44,592 bases of DNA from Treponema sp. (GCA_009780285.1 WRAL01000001.1:1-44592); one strand, 5' to 3'. Counted from the stretch's first letter, positions 13,335-21,612 are shown. Translations and numbers: made by a program. Notes: generated from the letters alone by a model not told the origin.

Positions 13335-15590
13335 TTATTTATGGCCAGCCCTCGGCGGCTCCCATTCCGCGTCGCCCGTCTTTTCCCTAAAGAGCGCCGT
13401 TATCCGCGCCGCGTAGCCCGGAGTCGCGTCGTCGGGGCTTCGCTCGCCCTTGGCCCGCCATTCCTCGCGCGCCTGCTCCACGGCCTCGTTCCATTTCTCG
13501 CCCCGGCCCTGCGCCGTCGCGACGAAGGCGTCGACGCGCTCGCCGCCCCAGCGCGTCCAGGTTCCCCGACAGTTGGGGTGCATCGTCCCCACGGGAATCC
13601 CCTGCTCGCGCGTCTTGCCCTCCCATATCGCTATTTTCGCATGGGGATCGCTTATCCGCTCGTCGGCCAGCGGCGCCTCGCTCCACAGCGCGATCTTCCC
13701 GTTCGCCGCCGCGCAATGCGGGCAGCAGCCGGGAAACTCCACGCGCATGAAGTACGTCTTTTCGCCGGGCCGCGCGTCGGCGGCGTCCTCCAAAATGCCG
13801 GCCAGGTTGGCCGCGTTGACGATCTCGGTGTCGGCTATGCGCTTCCAGTCGCGGTTAAGGCGGCCCATCGCGTTGAACAGGTCCTGCGACACCTGCGAGC
13901 GCGAGCGCCTTTGCAGAATCCCCTTCAAAACCGTGTCCTTAATCTCGTCGCGTATTTTGCGGTTGGAGCGGGTAACAAGGCTGGCCGCGTAGTCGCTGGC
14001 CGCCTGGTACGTGGCCTTCTCGCGCGCCGAAAGCGGCTTCCCCAGCGCGTCATCGAGCCGCCGAAAATCGGCCCGTATCCAGTCAAGGCTTTTTCCCCGG
14101 TACTTCATGTTTTCCAGGCGCAGCCGCCGTACCTCCTCGACCGTGCCGTATCTGGCAAGGCGGCGAAGGAGCCGCGCGATGGCGGCGGAATCCAGGTGGA
14201 CTCGCTTTCCCCAATCCTTCGTGCCCTCGTTCAGGAAGTCCTGTATGGACTCCACGAGCCTGTCGAAGTCGTCGTTTTCAAGCGGCGCTCCGGTCTCCGG
14301 GTTGTAGACGATCTTCCCCTTGTAGCGAAGAAGGGCGGAGCCGCCGGCCTTGCGCATCGCGGGATTCCATTTTGAGGGCGGGGGGCAAGCCCCCCTCGCT
14401 TCAGCCGCGCCGCGCGCGTCTTCCGCTACCCCCCATACGGGGCGCCGCCCCGTAACGCCCCGCCCGAGCTCGCGAGGCTCGTTCCCGCTCTTGCGCATGG
14501 TCTCCTCGGTCGCCGCCGGAAGGCCCAGCGCCTCGATGACCGCGGCGTAAGCCTTTTCCAAAAGCGCGCGGTACAGCCCGGCCCAATAGCCCGAAAGCTG
14601 GGCCAGCGCCGGATGCGCGTGAGGCTCGCCGGACGCGACGGGGCCTCCGTCCTTGCGAACGACCTCCACGGGAACGCGCAGATGCCCCGCGACGGCCCGT
14701 ATCGCCTTGGCCAGCTTGGCCTTGCGGTTGGCCAAGGATATGCCGGATATGGACAGATCCAGATCGAGGTACTCGCGTATTGACTTTGCGTACACGTGTG
14801 GTATACTTAGATCGTCGGGCGAAGGTGAAAACTCCTCGCCTGATGCCGCCCGGTAGGGAAGGGATTTGTGCAGGCTGGGGCTATATCGCTCCGGCACCGT
14901 CGGCAAAGGGTGGCTGCCACTGCAAATCGCCTTTTTTACCAAATCTTTTCCGATGATGGAAATATACAGGCACCCATCCCCCTTGTCCGCCAAAACCACG
15001 GATACTTTTTTCCTGTTGGCGGTCGATGCTGATATTTCGTGGTAGTTCCCCTTGTAACTAGGGTTCTTCCTTTGTCCGGTCTTTTTCCCCTGTTCGATGA
15101 TTGGAATTATGCACGGCATGAGCGAAACCCGCGCGATAATGTTTTTAAGTCCTCTCCACTTGCCTTGGGGGTAATCCAGATGGCCTTCCTTCGCGCCCAC
15201 GACCTTTTTCCCGCCCAGGGCCGGGCAATAAAGCCCTTCCGCTATTTTCGCCCTTAGCCTCGCGAACTCCGCCTCGGCGACCTGCCTGTAGTTCCCGCCG
15301 TCAACCCGCGCCCTAGCGACTCCGGAAATCACCGGCAGCTCCGCCTCCGTTTTGGGGGCGTTTCCCTTGCCGTCGTCCGGATACTCGTACTCCCAGCGTC
15401 CGTCCTTCCAAACCCTCGACAGATATTTGTGCGTTTTCGCCTTGGCGAGCCAGGGCGCCCGGACGCTCGGACGCAGACCCATGAGGCGCGAAAGCTCGAC
15501 TATGGCCCGCAGGAACTTGGCCCTGCGGTTCCCGTCCGTGATGTTCGTTATGGAAAGCTCTATGTCCTCCGCGAGCAAGGGCGAGCTCAT
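13335..15590 (-). CDS. MuF-type minor head protein with an embedded PBECR-like nuclease domain
   Basis: A 751-residue protein coupled to the portal gene by ATGA. The C-terminal half is MuF-like: helical up to about 600, then F-P-G-C-C-P-H-C (619-626) and H-P-N-C-R-G (671-676), the Cys/His signature of this family, which attaches to the portal inside the head. Residues about 120-230 resemble phage Barnase/EndoU/ColicinE5-RelE-like (PBECR) nucleases, with a N-Y-H-E-I-S strand and a D-G-C-L-Y-I-S-I-I end. Segments 8-40 and 275-306 are related (I-x-L-S-I-T, N-R-R-A-K-F-L-R-A-I) and flank that domain. Residues 376-405 are encoded by an inserted palindromic repeat. Confidence 0.75.
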   Translation of the reverse strand: MSSPLLAEDIELSITNITDGNRRAKFLRAIVELSRLMGLRPSVRAPWLAKAKTHKYLSRVWKDGRWEYEYPDDGKGNAPKTEAELPVISGVARARVDGGNYRQVAEAEFARLRAKIAEGLYCPALGGKKVVGAKEGHLDYPQGKWRGLKNIIARVSLMPCIIPIIEQGKKTGQRKNPSYKGNYHEISASTANRKKVSVVLADKGDGCLYISIIGKDLVKKAICSGSHPLPTVPERYSPSLHKSLPYRAASGEEFSPSPDDLSIPHVYAKSIREYLDLDLSISGISLANRKAKLAKAIRAVAGHLRVPVEVVRKDGGPVASGEPHAHPALAQLSGYWAGLYRALLEKAYAAVIEALGLPAATEETMRKSGNEPRELGRGVTGRRPVWGVAEDARGAAEARGACPPPSKWNPAMRKAGGSALLRYKGKIVYNPETGAPLENDDFDRLVESIQDFLNEGTKDWGKRVHLDSAAIARLLRRLARYGTVEEVRRLRLENMKYRGKSLDWIRADFRRLDDALGKPLSAREKATYQAASDYAASLVTRSNRKIRDEIKDTVLKGILQRRSRSQVSQDLFNAMGRLNRDWKRIADTEIVNAANLAGILEDAADARPGEKTYFMRVEFPGCCPHCAAANGKIALWSEAPLADERISDPHAKIAIWEGKTREQGIPVGTMHPNCRGTWTRWGGERVDAFVATAQGRGEKWNEAVEQAREEWRAKGERSPDDATPGYAARITALFREKTGDAEWEPPRAGHK
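14378..14464. repeat. Palindromic repeat copy A, inserted in frame inside the MuF gene
   Basis: An 87-bp GC-rich element with two hairpins: GGGGGGCAAGCCCCCC at its left side and ACGGGGCGCCGCCCCGT at its right side. It matches copy B at 36602-36690 along its whole length with few substitutions and small indels. It is open in the MuF frame and adds about 30 residues (376-405) of Gly/Ala/Arg-rich sequence. Confidence 0.75.
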
Positions 15591-17245
15591 ATCGCGATCC
15601 TTGTCGGCGCGGGCCTTCCGCCCAGCGACTTTTGAAGGCGGCCCTCCGAGTCCTCAAGGTCGTCCCAGCCCGAGCCTTCGCCGTCGTCGTCGTTATCCTC
15701 GTCGTTGTCCTCGTCGTCGTCGGGCGGGCCGCCGCCGCCCATTCCCTGCCCGGCCTGCCAGAGCTGGGCCGCCTGCGGGCTCATGGGCAAGTCCGCGGGG
15801 TTGGTTGTCTTCGTGAAGTCCAAAGGCTGGGCGCCCTTTTCCGCGCGCTTCTCGTTCAGCGTCTTCCAGCTGTCGATCTCCGCCTTGTCTATCTCGCTCA
15901 TCAGCTTCAGGTCGTCCTTCTCGTAGCCGACGAACTCGAAAACGTAGTCCGGATTCTTGAGGCGCAGTATGTCGTTAAGGTGCTTCCCCATGAAGGCCAG
16001 AAGGCAGCCCAGGCCAAGGCTCTTGCTGGCCTCAATCTTCGGCCTGTTGTCGCCGGCGAACAGCGGCTGGCTCTTGGAGGAGTGAAGGCCAAGCTCCTCC
16101 AGCGACTTTTGGAACAGCGCCGTTATCGCCGAAAGCAGAAGGTCGTACCATGCCTGGTACTGCATCTCCTGGTTGTTCCCCTGAAGCTGCACCCATTCCA
16201 GCATCTTTCCCCCGCCGCCCTCGCCGGGCGTCCTTCCGGAGGGGATTATCGGAATGCGCCATTGCCCGCTGGGATTCCCGCTCATGATCTCGACGATGTA
16301 GTCCTCTATGTCGTCCACCTCGTCCTGATCCGCCGGGCCGTTAAGCAGGAGCATCCCGCGCGGCAGCTTGTTCTCGGTGAAAAAGCCGGAATTGTACATG
16401 AAGGTGTTGATCGACGAGGTAACCAGGTCTATGGCCTGCTCCACCACCGAGTAGCCGTAGCCGGCCTTTTCGATGTCCGTTCGCGGGTTCATGCAGTCGA
16501 ATATAAGCTCGTCCCTGCCGTAGTAGGCGTAAGGGAGGCCGTTTATCACCTGCGCGTATCTTACGCCGGTCTCGCGCTCCACGCCGGGAAGCGCCGCCTC
16601 TATGGTGGCCGCGTCCACTGCCCAGAAGGCGCAAAGCTCGCCGCCGCGCGTCCGCTGCAGCTCGCAGGCTATCTGGTCGAGCTGGTACAGGTCGCGGATC
16701 GTCTTGGAGGCGTACTTGTCCAGATCGTCCGAGCGGCCCGGATCGTCGCAGTCCCCCGTGCGAAGGAAAAAATCCGCGAGGCGCTCGGCTTCCTTCTTTT
16801 CCGCCTCGCTCATGTCCCTGCCTTCCTTTACGGCCTTGCGGGCGCGTATGCGAAAGCCCCGCTCGCCGTCCTTGGCCGCCTCCCTGAAATAGGGCCGCGC
16901 CTGGCTTATCGAGGTCGATATGCAGAGGTTGATGATCCACGCCTTTTCCGCCACGCGCCTAAGAATTCGGTACGAGACCGCGCGCCCGCGCATGGGCGAG
17001 GCCGTGCCCACGCCGCCCGAGTAATAGTTGGTTTCCCCGGCCAGAGGCTCCGTGAAGAAGCTCTTGAGATCGTCGTTCGGCTTGCCGCCGGCCTGCCCGC
17101 CGAAATGCGCTCCCGCCGGCGCCGGCCCGCCTTTCCTCGCCCCCCTTCCGGCACGGGCGATCTCCCTGGCCGCCCGCCTTTTCAGCATGGCGTCAATGTC
17201 CGCGTCCTCGCCGCTTCTTAAATCAATCGTCTGTTTTCTTGCCAT
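15587..17245 (-). CDS. Phage portal protein
   Basis: A 552-residue protein directly between the large terminase and MuF genes, the canonical portal position. It contains a basic N-terminus, a helical R-I-L-R-R-V-A-E-K-A-W-I-I-N segment, a wing/stem region with L-D-Q-I-A-C-E-L, and Y-G-Y-S-V-V-E-Q-A-I-D-L-V near residue 260, a sequence type common in HK97/SPP1-type portals. The last 50 residues are very acidic (repeated D, N and E). Portals form the dodecameric DNA channel at one capsid vertex and dock the terminase. Confidence 0.85.
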   Translation of the reverse strand: MARKQTIDLRSGEDADIDAMLKRRAAREIARAGRGARKGGPAPAGAHFGGQAGGKPNDDLKSFFTEPLAGETNYYSGGVGTASPMRGRAVSYRILRRVAEKAWIINLCISTSISQARPYFREAAKDGERGFRIRARKAVKEGRDMSEAEKKEAERLADFFLRTGDCDDPGRSDDLDKYASKTIRDLYQLDQIACELQRTRGGELCAFWAVDAATIEAALPGVERETGVRYAQVINGLPYAYYGRDELIFDCMNPRTDIEKAGYGYSVVEQAIDLVTSSINTFMYNSGFFTENKLPRGMLLLNGPADQDEVDDIEDYIVEIMSGNPSGQWRIPIIPSGRTPGEGGGGKMLEWVQLQGNNQEMQYQAWYDLLLSAITALFQKSLEELGLHSSKSQPLFAGDNRPKIEASKSLGLGCLLAFMGKHLNDILRLKNPDYVFEFVGYEKDDLKLMSEIDKAEIDSWKTLNEKRAEKGAQPLDFTKTTNPADLPMSPQAAQLWQAGQGMGGGGPPDDDEDNDEDNDDDGEGSGWDDLEDSEGRLQKSLGGRPAPTRIAI

Positions 17246-17246
17246 C

Positions 17247-18836
17247 TTACCTTCCTCCCTTGTCCAGGCCCCAATCCCGCAGCGCGCGACCGAGCGATTT
17301 TCCCCTGCGCCGTTCGGCCTGCGGCGCGCCGCCGTCGCCGGACTCGGCGAGCCGGCTTTCCCTTCTTTGCTGATAGAATCCCTTGCGCGCCCCGGCCCTT
17401 GGTATGGCGCGGTTCGCCAGCGCCCAGGCCCAGAAGCCGTCCGCGTGGCCGTTCTCGTCGCGCTCCGCGTCGTAGCGGAAGCCGCCGCCCGGCAGCGAAT
17501 GGCGCTTTATCGACTGTATCTGCCTGTGGAACTTTCGGTCGCTTTCCAGCAGAAACTCCCGCTGCTCAAGCCCTTCCTTTACGCCTCGCGCGAGCGCGTC
17601 CTTGCTTTGCAGGGTAAAGGCCACGCGCTCGACAAGCGCCGAGCCGAACTCCCGTTCGAGCGTCTCGGCCGTGTCCATCCCCACGCCGGTAGCGTCCACG
17701 CAGAGCCTTACCACCGGAAGCCCGCTGCGAATTATCATGCGAATCTGATCGCGCTGGTATTCGAAGGTTTCACCCCGCATCTCTATGCGCGCCAGTGATT
17801 TCTTTTTTCCCTCGGGGGTAAGCCCGATGGCGTATATCACGGCCATGTCCCGCGTCCGCGCCACGTCGTAGCCCAGGTAGATCGCGCCGTCCCTTTCCTT
17901 GTCGTAGGAGGCGGCCAGATCGGCCACGCTCCTATGCGCGACGATCTCGAGCCCCTCGTCCTCGCCCTCGCCCTCGGCAAGCTCGCCGGCCCTGTCCCCC
18001 TCGCGCAGCCCCGGCGTATTGGCGTGGATAAGGTCAAGTCCGATGTAGCTGCCGGCCGAGTCCAGGAAGGCGCATTCGAACTCCTGCCGAAACGATTCCA
18101 TGTCCATCGCCGCGAATTCCTCGCGCAGCACGTCCTTTCCCCAAAGCCTTACCCTGTCCTCCGTGTCCATTTCCCTTGCGCCCGCGGCCCGCGCGCCGTC
18201 TATGTCCCTGCACAGCGCCGAGGAATGCCACCAGGGAACGGTGAAGCGCGCATAGTTGGGGTAGGTCGCCTTGTCCGCGCAGATGTCGTAGAACAGGCCG
18301 AGCTTCCCAAGCGGCGTGCTTCCTATCGTTATCGAGCCGCCCCGCGTTATCGAGGGCAGGGCGGCGGTGTAGATCAGCCTTTGCCGCGCCGCCCCATAGA
18401 TGGCGAACTCGTCCAGAACCACGTCGCCGGGCTTTCCCCTGGGCGGGCGGCAGGCTATCGAAAGAAGGCGGCTCGTGGTCTTGCCGTTTTTGTCCAGGAA
18501 CTCGATGCCGGTCTTCGTCTCGTAGACGATTTTTTTCCGGCGCCTTTCCGGAATCTCGGCGGCCATGAGCGACACGTAGCGTATCTTGTCGATGGCGTCC
18601 ATAAGGTTGTACGAAACGAACTGCACGGTGCGGTTTACCGCGCCCTCGGACTGCAGCTCGATGAACTTTTTCGCCGCCACCGCGAAGCTGAACCCTTCCT
18701 GCCGGCCCTTTAGAAGTATGCTGAAGCGGCTGCGATCCTTGAGAAAAAGCTCCTGCCAGGGATCAAGCTCCACCGGAAGGCCGTTGTATTTTAGGAAGGC
18801 GTCCGCGTATCTGAGCGTTTCGTCGTGGGCGCTCAT
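17247..18836 (-). CDS. terL: Terminase large subunit
   Basis: A 529-residue DNA-packaging motor. The ATPase half has L-D-P-W-Q (24-28), a Walker A-like G-R-Q-E-G-F-S (44-50), Walker B V-V-L-D-E (139-143) and a coupling motif G-S-T-P-L-G (172-177). The RNase H-fold nuclease half has Y-D-V-A-R-T-R-D with Asp324 and Asp330, and C-V-D-A-T-G with Asp381. The start overlaps the small-subunit stop as ATGA, and the portal gene follows. The Walker A differs from the classic GKS/T form, which is common in terminases. Confidence 0.9.
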   Translation of the reverse strand: MSAHDETLRYADAFLKYNGLPVELDPWQELFLKDRSRFSILLKGRQEGFSFAVAAKKFIELQSEGAVNRTVQFVSYNLMDAIDKIRYVSLMAAEIPERRRKKIVYETKTGIEFLDKNGKTTSRLLSIACRPPRGKPGDVVLDEFAIYGAARQRLIYTAALPSITRGGSITIGSTPLGKLGLFYDICADKATYPNYARFTVPWWHSSALCRDIDGARAAGAREMDTEDRVRLWGKDVLREEFAAMDMESFRQEFECAFLDSAGSYIGLDLIHANTPGLREGDRAGELAEGEGEDEGLEIVAHRSVADLAASYDKERDGAIYLGYDVARTRDMAVIYAIGLTPEGKKKSLARIEMRGETFEYQRDQIRMIIRSGLPVVRLCVDATGVGMDTAETLEREFGSALVERVAFTLQSKDALARGVKEGLEQREFLLESDRKFHRQIQSIKRHSLPGGGFRYDAERDENGHADGFWAWALANRAIPRAGARKGFYQQRRESRLAESGDGGAPQAERRRGKSLGRALRDWGLDKGGR

Positions 18837-19549
18837 AAGTCCGCCCCTTCCGGCATGTCCAGTATCTCGCTTTCAGCCTGGGCGGCGCGCGCCGCCCGCC
18901 TCGTTTCCCGTATCGTTATCCGTTCCATAATGATCTCCCGCGTTTCTTCCTCGTCTCCGTCTCCGGCGGCCTTGGAAAGCTCGCCGTTTATTTTTATTAT
19001 GTCGTTAAGCTCTTTTTCCCTGTTTGGCAGGACGTATGTGAGCTGCGACGCCTGCCCCTTGTAGTCCACGCCGTCGATGATCTGGCGCTGCTCGGCGGTC
19101 ATCTCGTCCAGCGGCTTGAGCGCCAGGACGGTTTTGGCGTAGCTTCCGTTCTTCCCGCTTACGGCGATTTCCTTTTCCTCGTAGAAGTCCGCCAGGTCGA
19201 AAAAGGCCCTGCGCCGCTTGGCCTCCAGCGCGAGCATCGCCGACTCGCGGATCGCCTCGCGCATGAGCGACTCGTTCGCCCTGATGATTTTTTGTATTTC
19301 CGGGCTTTGAAACAGCGCGTAGATCGTCGATCTCGCCGTGGCCTCCCTGTAGCCGGCCTCCATCGCCGAGCGCAGCGCGTTGTGGAAGCATGGGCCTCCG
19401 GGCGTAACGTAGTTGGCGATCAGGCGGCGCTGCATGTCCGTAAGCCTCGCGCCGCAAAAGTCTATCCCCGAAAGCCCTTTTTCCTCTTGCCTGATTCTTG
19501 CCTTCCCCGCCGCCTTCGCCGGGGCTTTCGTCCTTGCCTTAGCCGCCAT
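18833..19549 (-). CDS. Terminase small subunit (putative)
   Basis: A 238-residue protein. ATG 19549 with GAGG about eight bases upstream is preferred over a long upstream extension that reads as non-coding. After a Lys/Ala-rich tail, residues about 30-100 contain a DNA-binding-like region (M-Q-R-R-L-I-A-N-Y, then E-A-G-Y-R-E-A-T-A-R-S-T-I-Y), typical of small terminases with a helix-turn-helix. The rest is helical and charged. It couples to terL by ATGA. Small subunits recognise the packaging site and regulate terL. Confidence 0.8.
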   Translation of the reverse strand: MAAKARTKAPAKAAGKARIRQEEKGLSGIDFCGARLTDMQRRLIANYVTPGGPCFHNALRSAMEAGYREATARSTIYALFQSPEIQKIIRANESLMREAIRESAMLALEAKRRRAFFDLADFYEEKEIAVSGKNGSYAKTVLALKPLDEMTAEQRQIIDGVDYKGQASQLTYVLPNREKELNDIIKINGELSKAAGDGDEEETREIIMERITIRETRRAARAAQAESEILDMPEGADL

Positions 19550-20282
19550 GCCGCCTCGCTCGGCCCCAATCGGCCCCCACGATAAGCAGCCTTGACTTCC
19601 CGCCCTTAGCCTTCGCCAGCACGAATCTTTTCCCGCCGCTTGACTTTTTGACGGGATCGGGCGATACTGAGGGTAGGTCATGGGGCGCGGCGGCGTTGGC
19701 TGCTGCCACCGATTCTTTAGTGGTCGGATTTCCGGATTGCCTCCGGCGCCCCAAGTCCAATACAATCGCGCCGCTCATGTCCATCCCATTGCCCCCAGAG
19801 ACCATCCTTGTAAAACTGTCCGCGCTAGCCATGCTCTTGTGCTTGAACATCGTCTTGCTTCGCAAGGTTTTGTTTCTTTTCCCGGCCAGAGCCTCCTCGA
19901 AGTACAATGTCGTGCCGTCCGCGAGTTTCTTTGCGTAGGCTACAATGTCCCGCCCGCGAGACCTCGCTCCCACGATTGCGTAATCCGGCTTTTCGATTAT
20001 CTCCGGTATTCTCGCGAAGTCGTCGTCCCGTATCGCCACCTGGCCGCTGGCTGCCTCGGCCCTCTCGTTCCCGTGGCGGTTCATTACGTGGCTGACAAAC
20101 TCGCCGGTGATCTCGTGCTCGAAGCCGTCGATGTCCAGCCCCGCTTCCCGCGCCGCCTCCACGAGCCATTTCTCGGCCTTGCCGAGCGAGAGCCTTTCCA
20201 TCGCTCCCTTCCTTCCCGCGCCCCCCCGCGAAAACCGCCCGCTCGCGTCCCTGGGATGCTCGCCCTCATTCCACGCCGGCAT
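19539..20282 (-). CDS. PBECR-type phage nuclease/toxin domain protein
   Basis: A 247-residue protein beginning with a short P-R-D-A-S-G-R-F-S-R-G-G motif often seen in phage head-delivered proteins. Residues about 55-150 fit PBECR (Barnase-EndoU-ColicinE5/D-RelE-like) nucleases: H-V-M-N-R-H-G-N-E with candidate catalytic His, a D-D-F-A-R-I-P-E-I-I segment, I-V-A-Y-A-K-K, G-T-T-L-Y-F-E-E and the T-M-F-K-H-K segment. Such domains are thought to be RNases injected with phage DNA or used against competitors. It overlaps the small terminase gene by 11 bases. No obvious immunity gene is adjacent. Confidence 0.7.
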   Translation of the reverse strand: MPAWNEGEHPRDASGRFSRGGAGRKGAMERLSLGKAEKWLVEAAREAGLDIDGFEHEITGEFVSHVMNRHGNERAEAASGQVAIRDDDFARIPEIIEKPDYAIVGARSRGRDIVAYAKKLADGTTLYFEEALAGKRNKTLRSKTMFKHKSMASADSFTRMVSGGNGMDMSGAIVLDLGRRRQSGNPTTKESVAAANAAAPHDLPSVSPDPVKKSSGGKRFVLAKAKGGKSRLLIVGADWGRARRHGG

Positions 20283-20463
20283 TCTCGGCCTCCCTCGCCG
20301 GGCGCTCCGGACACTCGTGCCTGCGGTATCCCGCCACCGCGCGTCCCCGCGCCGTTATCACCTCCGTCAGGGCCGCGTCGGTCGTCGCTATCCCGTCCGG
20401 CGATACCGCCGGGGCGCAGGGGATATAGCGCACCTCCGCGCCGCACTTTTCGCAGCGGGTCAT
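20266..20463 (-). CDS. Small zinc-ribbon-like protein
   Basis: A 65-residue protein starting M-T-R-C-E-K-C-G-A-E-V, a typical C-x2-C knuckle. A second C-A-P and an H-E-C-P could complete a metal site. It overlaps its neighbours by 4 and 17 bases, so it is translated with the PBECR protein. Role unknown; a partner or regulator of the nuclease is possible from position alone. Confidence 0.55.
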   Translation of the reverse strand: MTRCEKCGAEVRYIPCAPAVSPDGIATTDAALTEVITARGRAVAGYRRHECPERPAREAENAGVE

Positions 20464-20687
20464 CGCGGCGCCCCCTTCGCCGGCCTTACGACCGCGACGG
20501 CTTTCCCGCTCCTCGCCTCCCTGCGCCTGCGCGCCCTTTCCCGCGCCGAGCTTTTGGAAAGCCTTTCGGTAACCTTGCTTTCCTCCGCGACGCCGGCCTG
20601 GAAGTAAAGCGAGAGTTCCCCGTGGAAGCCGCGCTCGGCCAGCTCGTCCAGAAGATCGTGAAATTCCTCGTTCGCCCGCGCTTCCAT
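20460..20687 (-). CDS. Small hypothetical protein
   Basis: A 75-residue protein with an acidic helical N-terminus (N-E-E-F-H-D-L-L-D-E-L-A-E-R-G) and a basic Arg/Ala-rich C-terminus that could bind nucleic acid. GGAGG lies close to the ATG. No family recognised. Confidence 0.5.
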   Translation of the reverse strand: MEARANEEFHDLLDELAERGFHGELSLYFQAGVAEESKVTERLSKSSARERARRRREARSGKAVAVVRPAKGAPR

Positions 20688-20706
20688 GTCCCCTCCCTTC
20701 GGAAGC

Positions 20707-21357
20707 CTAGGCCGTCAGCCCAAGACGCGCGGACTGCGCCACGTCGTCAAGCAGGCGCGCGGTGTCCCCGATGGACTTCCTGCATCCGCCGAAGCCAAGC
20801 GAGCCCTCGGCGATCTCGGAGAGCTTCCACGCCTCGACCGATTCGAAGGCCGCCAGCTTCAGCGTGTCCTGCCTGTCCATGTCCGACTTCTTTTTGTCCG
20901 GGTCGCCGTACAGCCGCAGGTATTCCTCTTTGGTAAGCATGGCGTACTCGACGGGGGCCTTCACTCCCTGCCTTTGCCATTGCCGCGTTACCATGTTTCG
21001 GTTTTCCTTGGACTTGCCGCGAATGTCCCGCGTGTCGTACTTGCCCGTCCTGCGAATTGAGGGAAGGACTTCGGAGAACACCCATGTCTTGAACGCTTCC
21101 GCCTCGGGCTTTCGGGACTTGAAGACGAGGCGGTACAGCCCCGGCTCGTTTACCACGCTGGCTTCTTGATTGCCGCCGGGGGTATATATAGTAGATATAC
21201 CCTTTTCGCCGTTCGGAAAATCGGCCAGCGCCTGGGACGCGTTCTGGATGTCCAGAATGTCGCAGACGTCCCGCGCGACGAACCATTCCGCGCCGTCGAT
21301 CACGACGACCCTTACCTCGCGCCCGTTGAACGACCTCGCGAGTTCCGTTGTTTTCAT
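20707..21357 (-). CDS. BRO-N family phage antirepressor
   Basis: A 216-residue protein with an N-terminal BRO domain: E-W-F-V-A-R-D-V-C-D-I-L-D-I-Q-N-A-S-Q-A-L (residues 24-44), V-N-E-P-G-L-Y-R-L-V-F-K-S-R-K-P-E-A-E and F-K-T-W-V-F-S-E-V-L-P-S-I-R, all hallmarks of the family. The C-terminal half is helical and less conserved. Antirepressors counteract phage repressors to start lytic growth. It is the first gene after the promoter at 21584-21612, and its ribosome binding site lies in a hairpin. Confidence 0.9.
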   Translation of the reverse strand: MKTTELARSFNGREVRVVVIDGAEWFVARDVCDILDIQNASQALADFPNGEKGISTIYTPGGNQEASVVNEPGLYRLVFKSRKPEAEAFKTWVFSEVLPSIRRTGKYDTRDIRGKSKENRNMVTRQWQRQGVKAPVEYAMLTKEEYLRLYGDPDKKKSDMDRQDTLKLAAFESVEAWKLSEIAEGSLGFGGCRKSIGDTARLLDDVAQSARLGLTA

Positions 21358-21362
21358 GATAT

Positions 21363-21387
21363 GCCTCCCCGAAAATTAACGGGAGGC
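21363..21387 (-). promoter_or_regulatory. Hairpin hiding the antirepressor ribosome binding site
   Basis: GCCTCCC (21387-21381 on the minus strand) and GGGAGGC (21369-21363) form a perfect 7-bp stem with an 11-base loop. The right arm holds the GGAGG Shine-Dalgarno, six bases before the ATG at 21357. Translation would need this stem to open. Confidence 0.65.
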
Positions 21388-21398
21388 CGGAAAGACGA

Positions 21399-21478
21399 AA
21401 AGCCCGCGGACGAAAACGCAACGCGGAGGGACGCGCCTTCGCGTTCCCCGCGCTGCAAATTTTTCGACCGTGGGCTTT
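21399..21478 (-). promoter_or_regulatory. Structured leader RNA of the antirepressor operon
   Basis: An outer stem joins 21399-21409 and 21468-21478 (AAAGCCC-x-CGG type, one mismatch). Inside is a 13-14-bp GC-rich stem, 21422-21435 with 21440-21452, closed by a four-base loop. With the hairpin at 21363-21387 this makes a leader of about 220 bases from the predicted start site. I recognise no known riboswitch class. Confidence 0.5.
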
Positions 21479-21583
21479 GCAAGCTCCCACCCCTGAGCGG
21501 GCCGCCATAGGGCGGCCTCGCCGGCGCGATTATATCAACTGTTCCACCGCGCGGCCTCGCTTTCGCGGGCCCCTTCGATTGCT

Positions 21584-21612
21584 AGTATACGCCGCCTGAG
21601 AGCGTTTGTCAA
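21584..21612 (-). promoter_or_regulatory. Near-consensus promoter for the late operon
   Basis: On the minus strand TTGACA (21612-21607), a 17-base spacer and TATACT (21589-21584). The -35 box lies in a 16-bp palindrome, AGCGTTTGTCAACGCT (21601-21616), a candidate operator. Start of transcription would be near 21577, in front of the antirepressor and packaging genes. Confidence 0.75.

Noticed and set aside
15632..17221. 529-residue plus-strand ORF
   Set aside because: Complete antisense of the portal gene; low-complexity Val/Arg/Leu sequence produced by the reverse of acidic codons.
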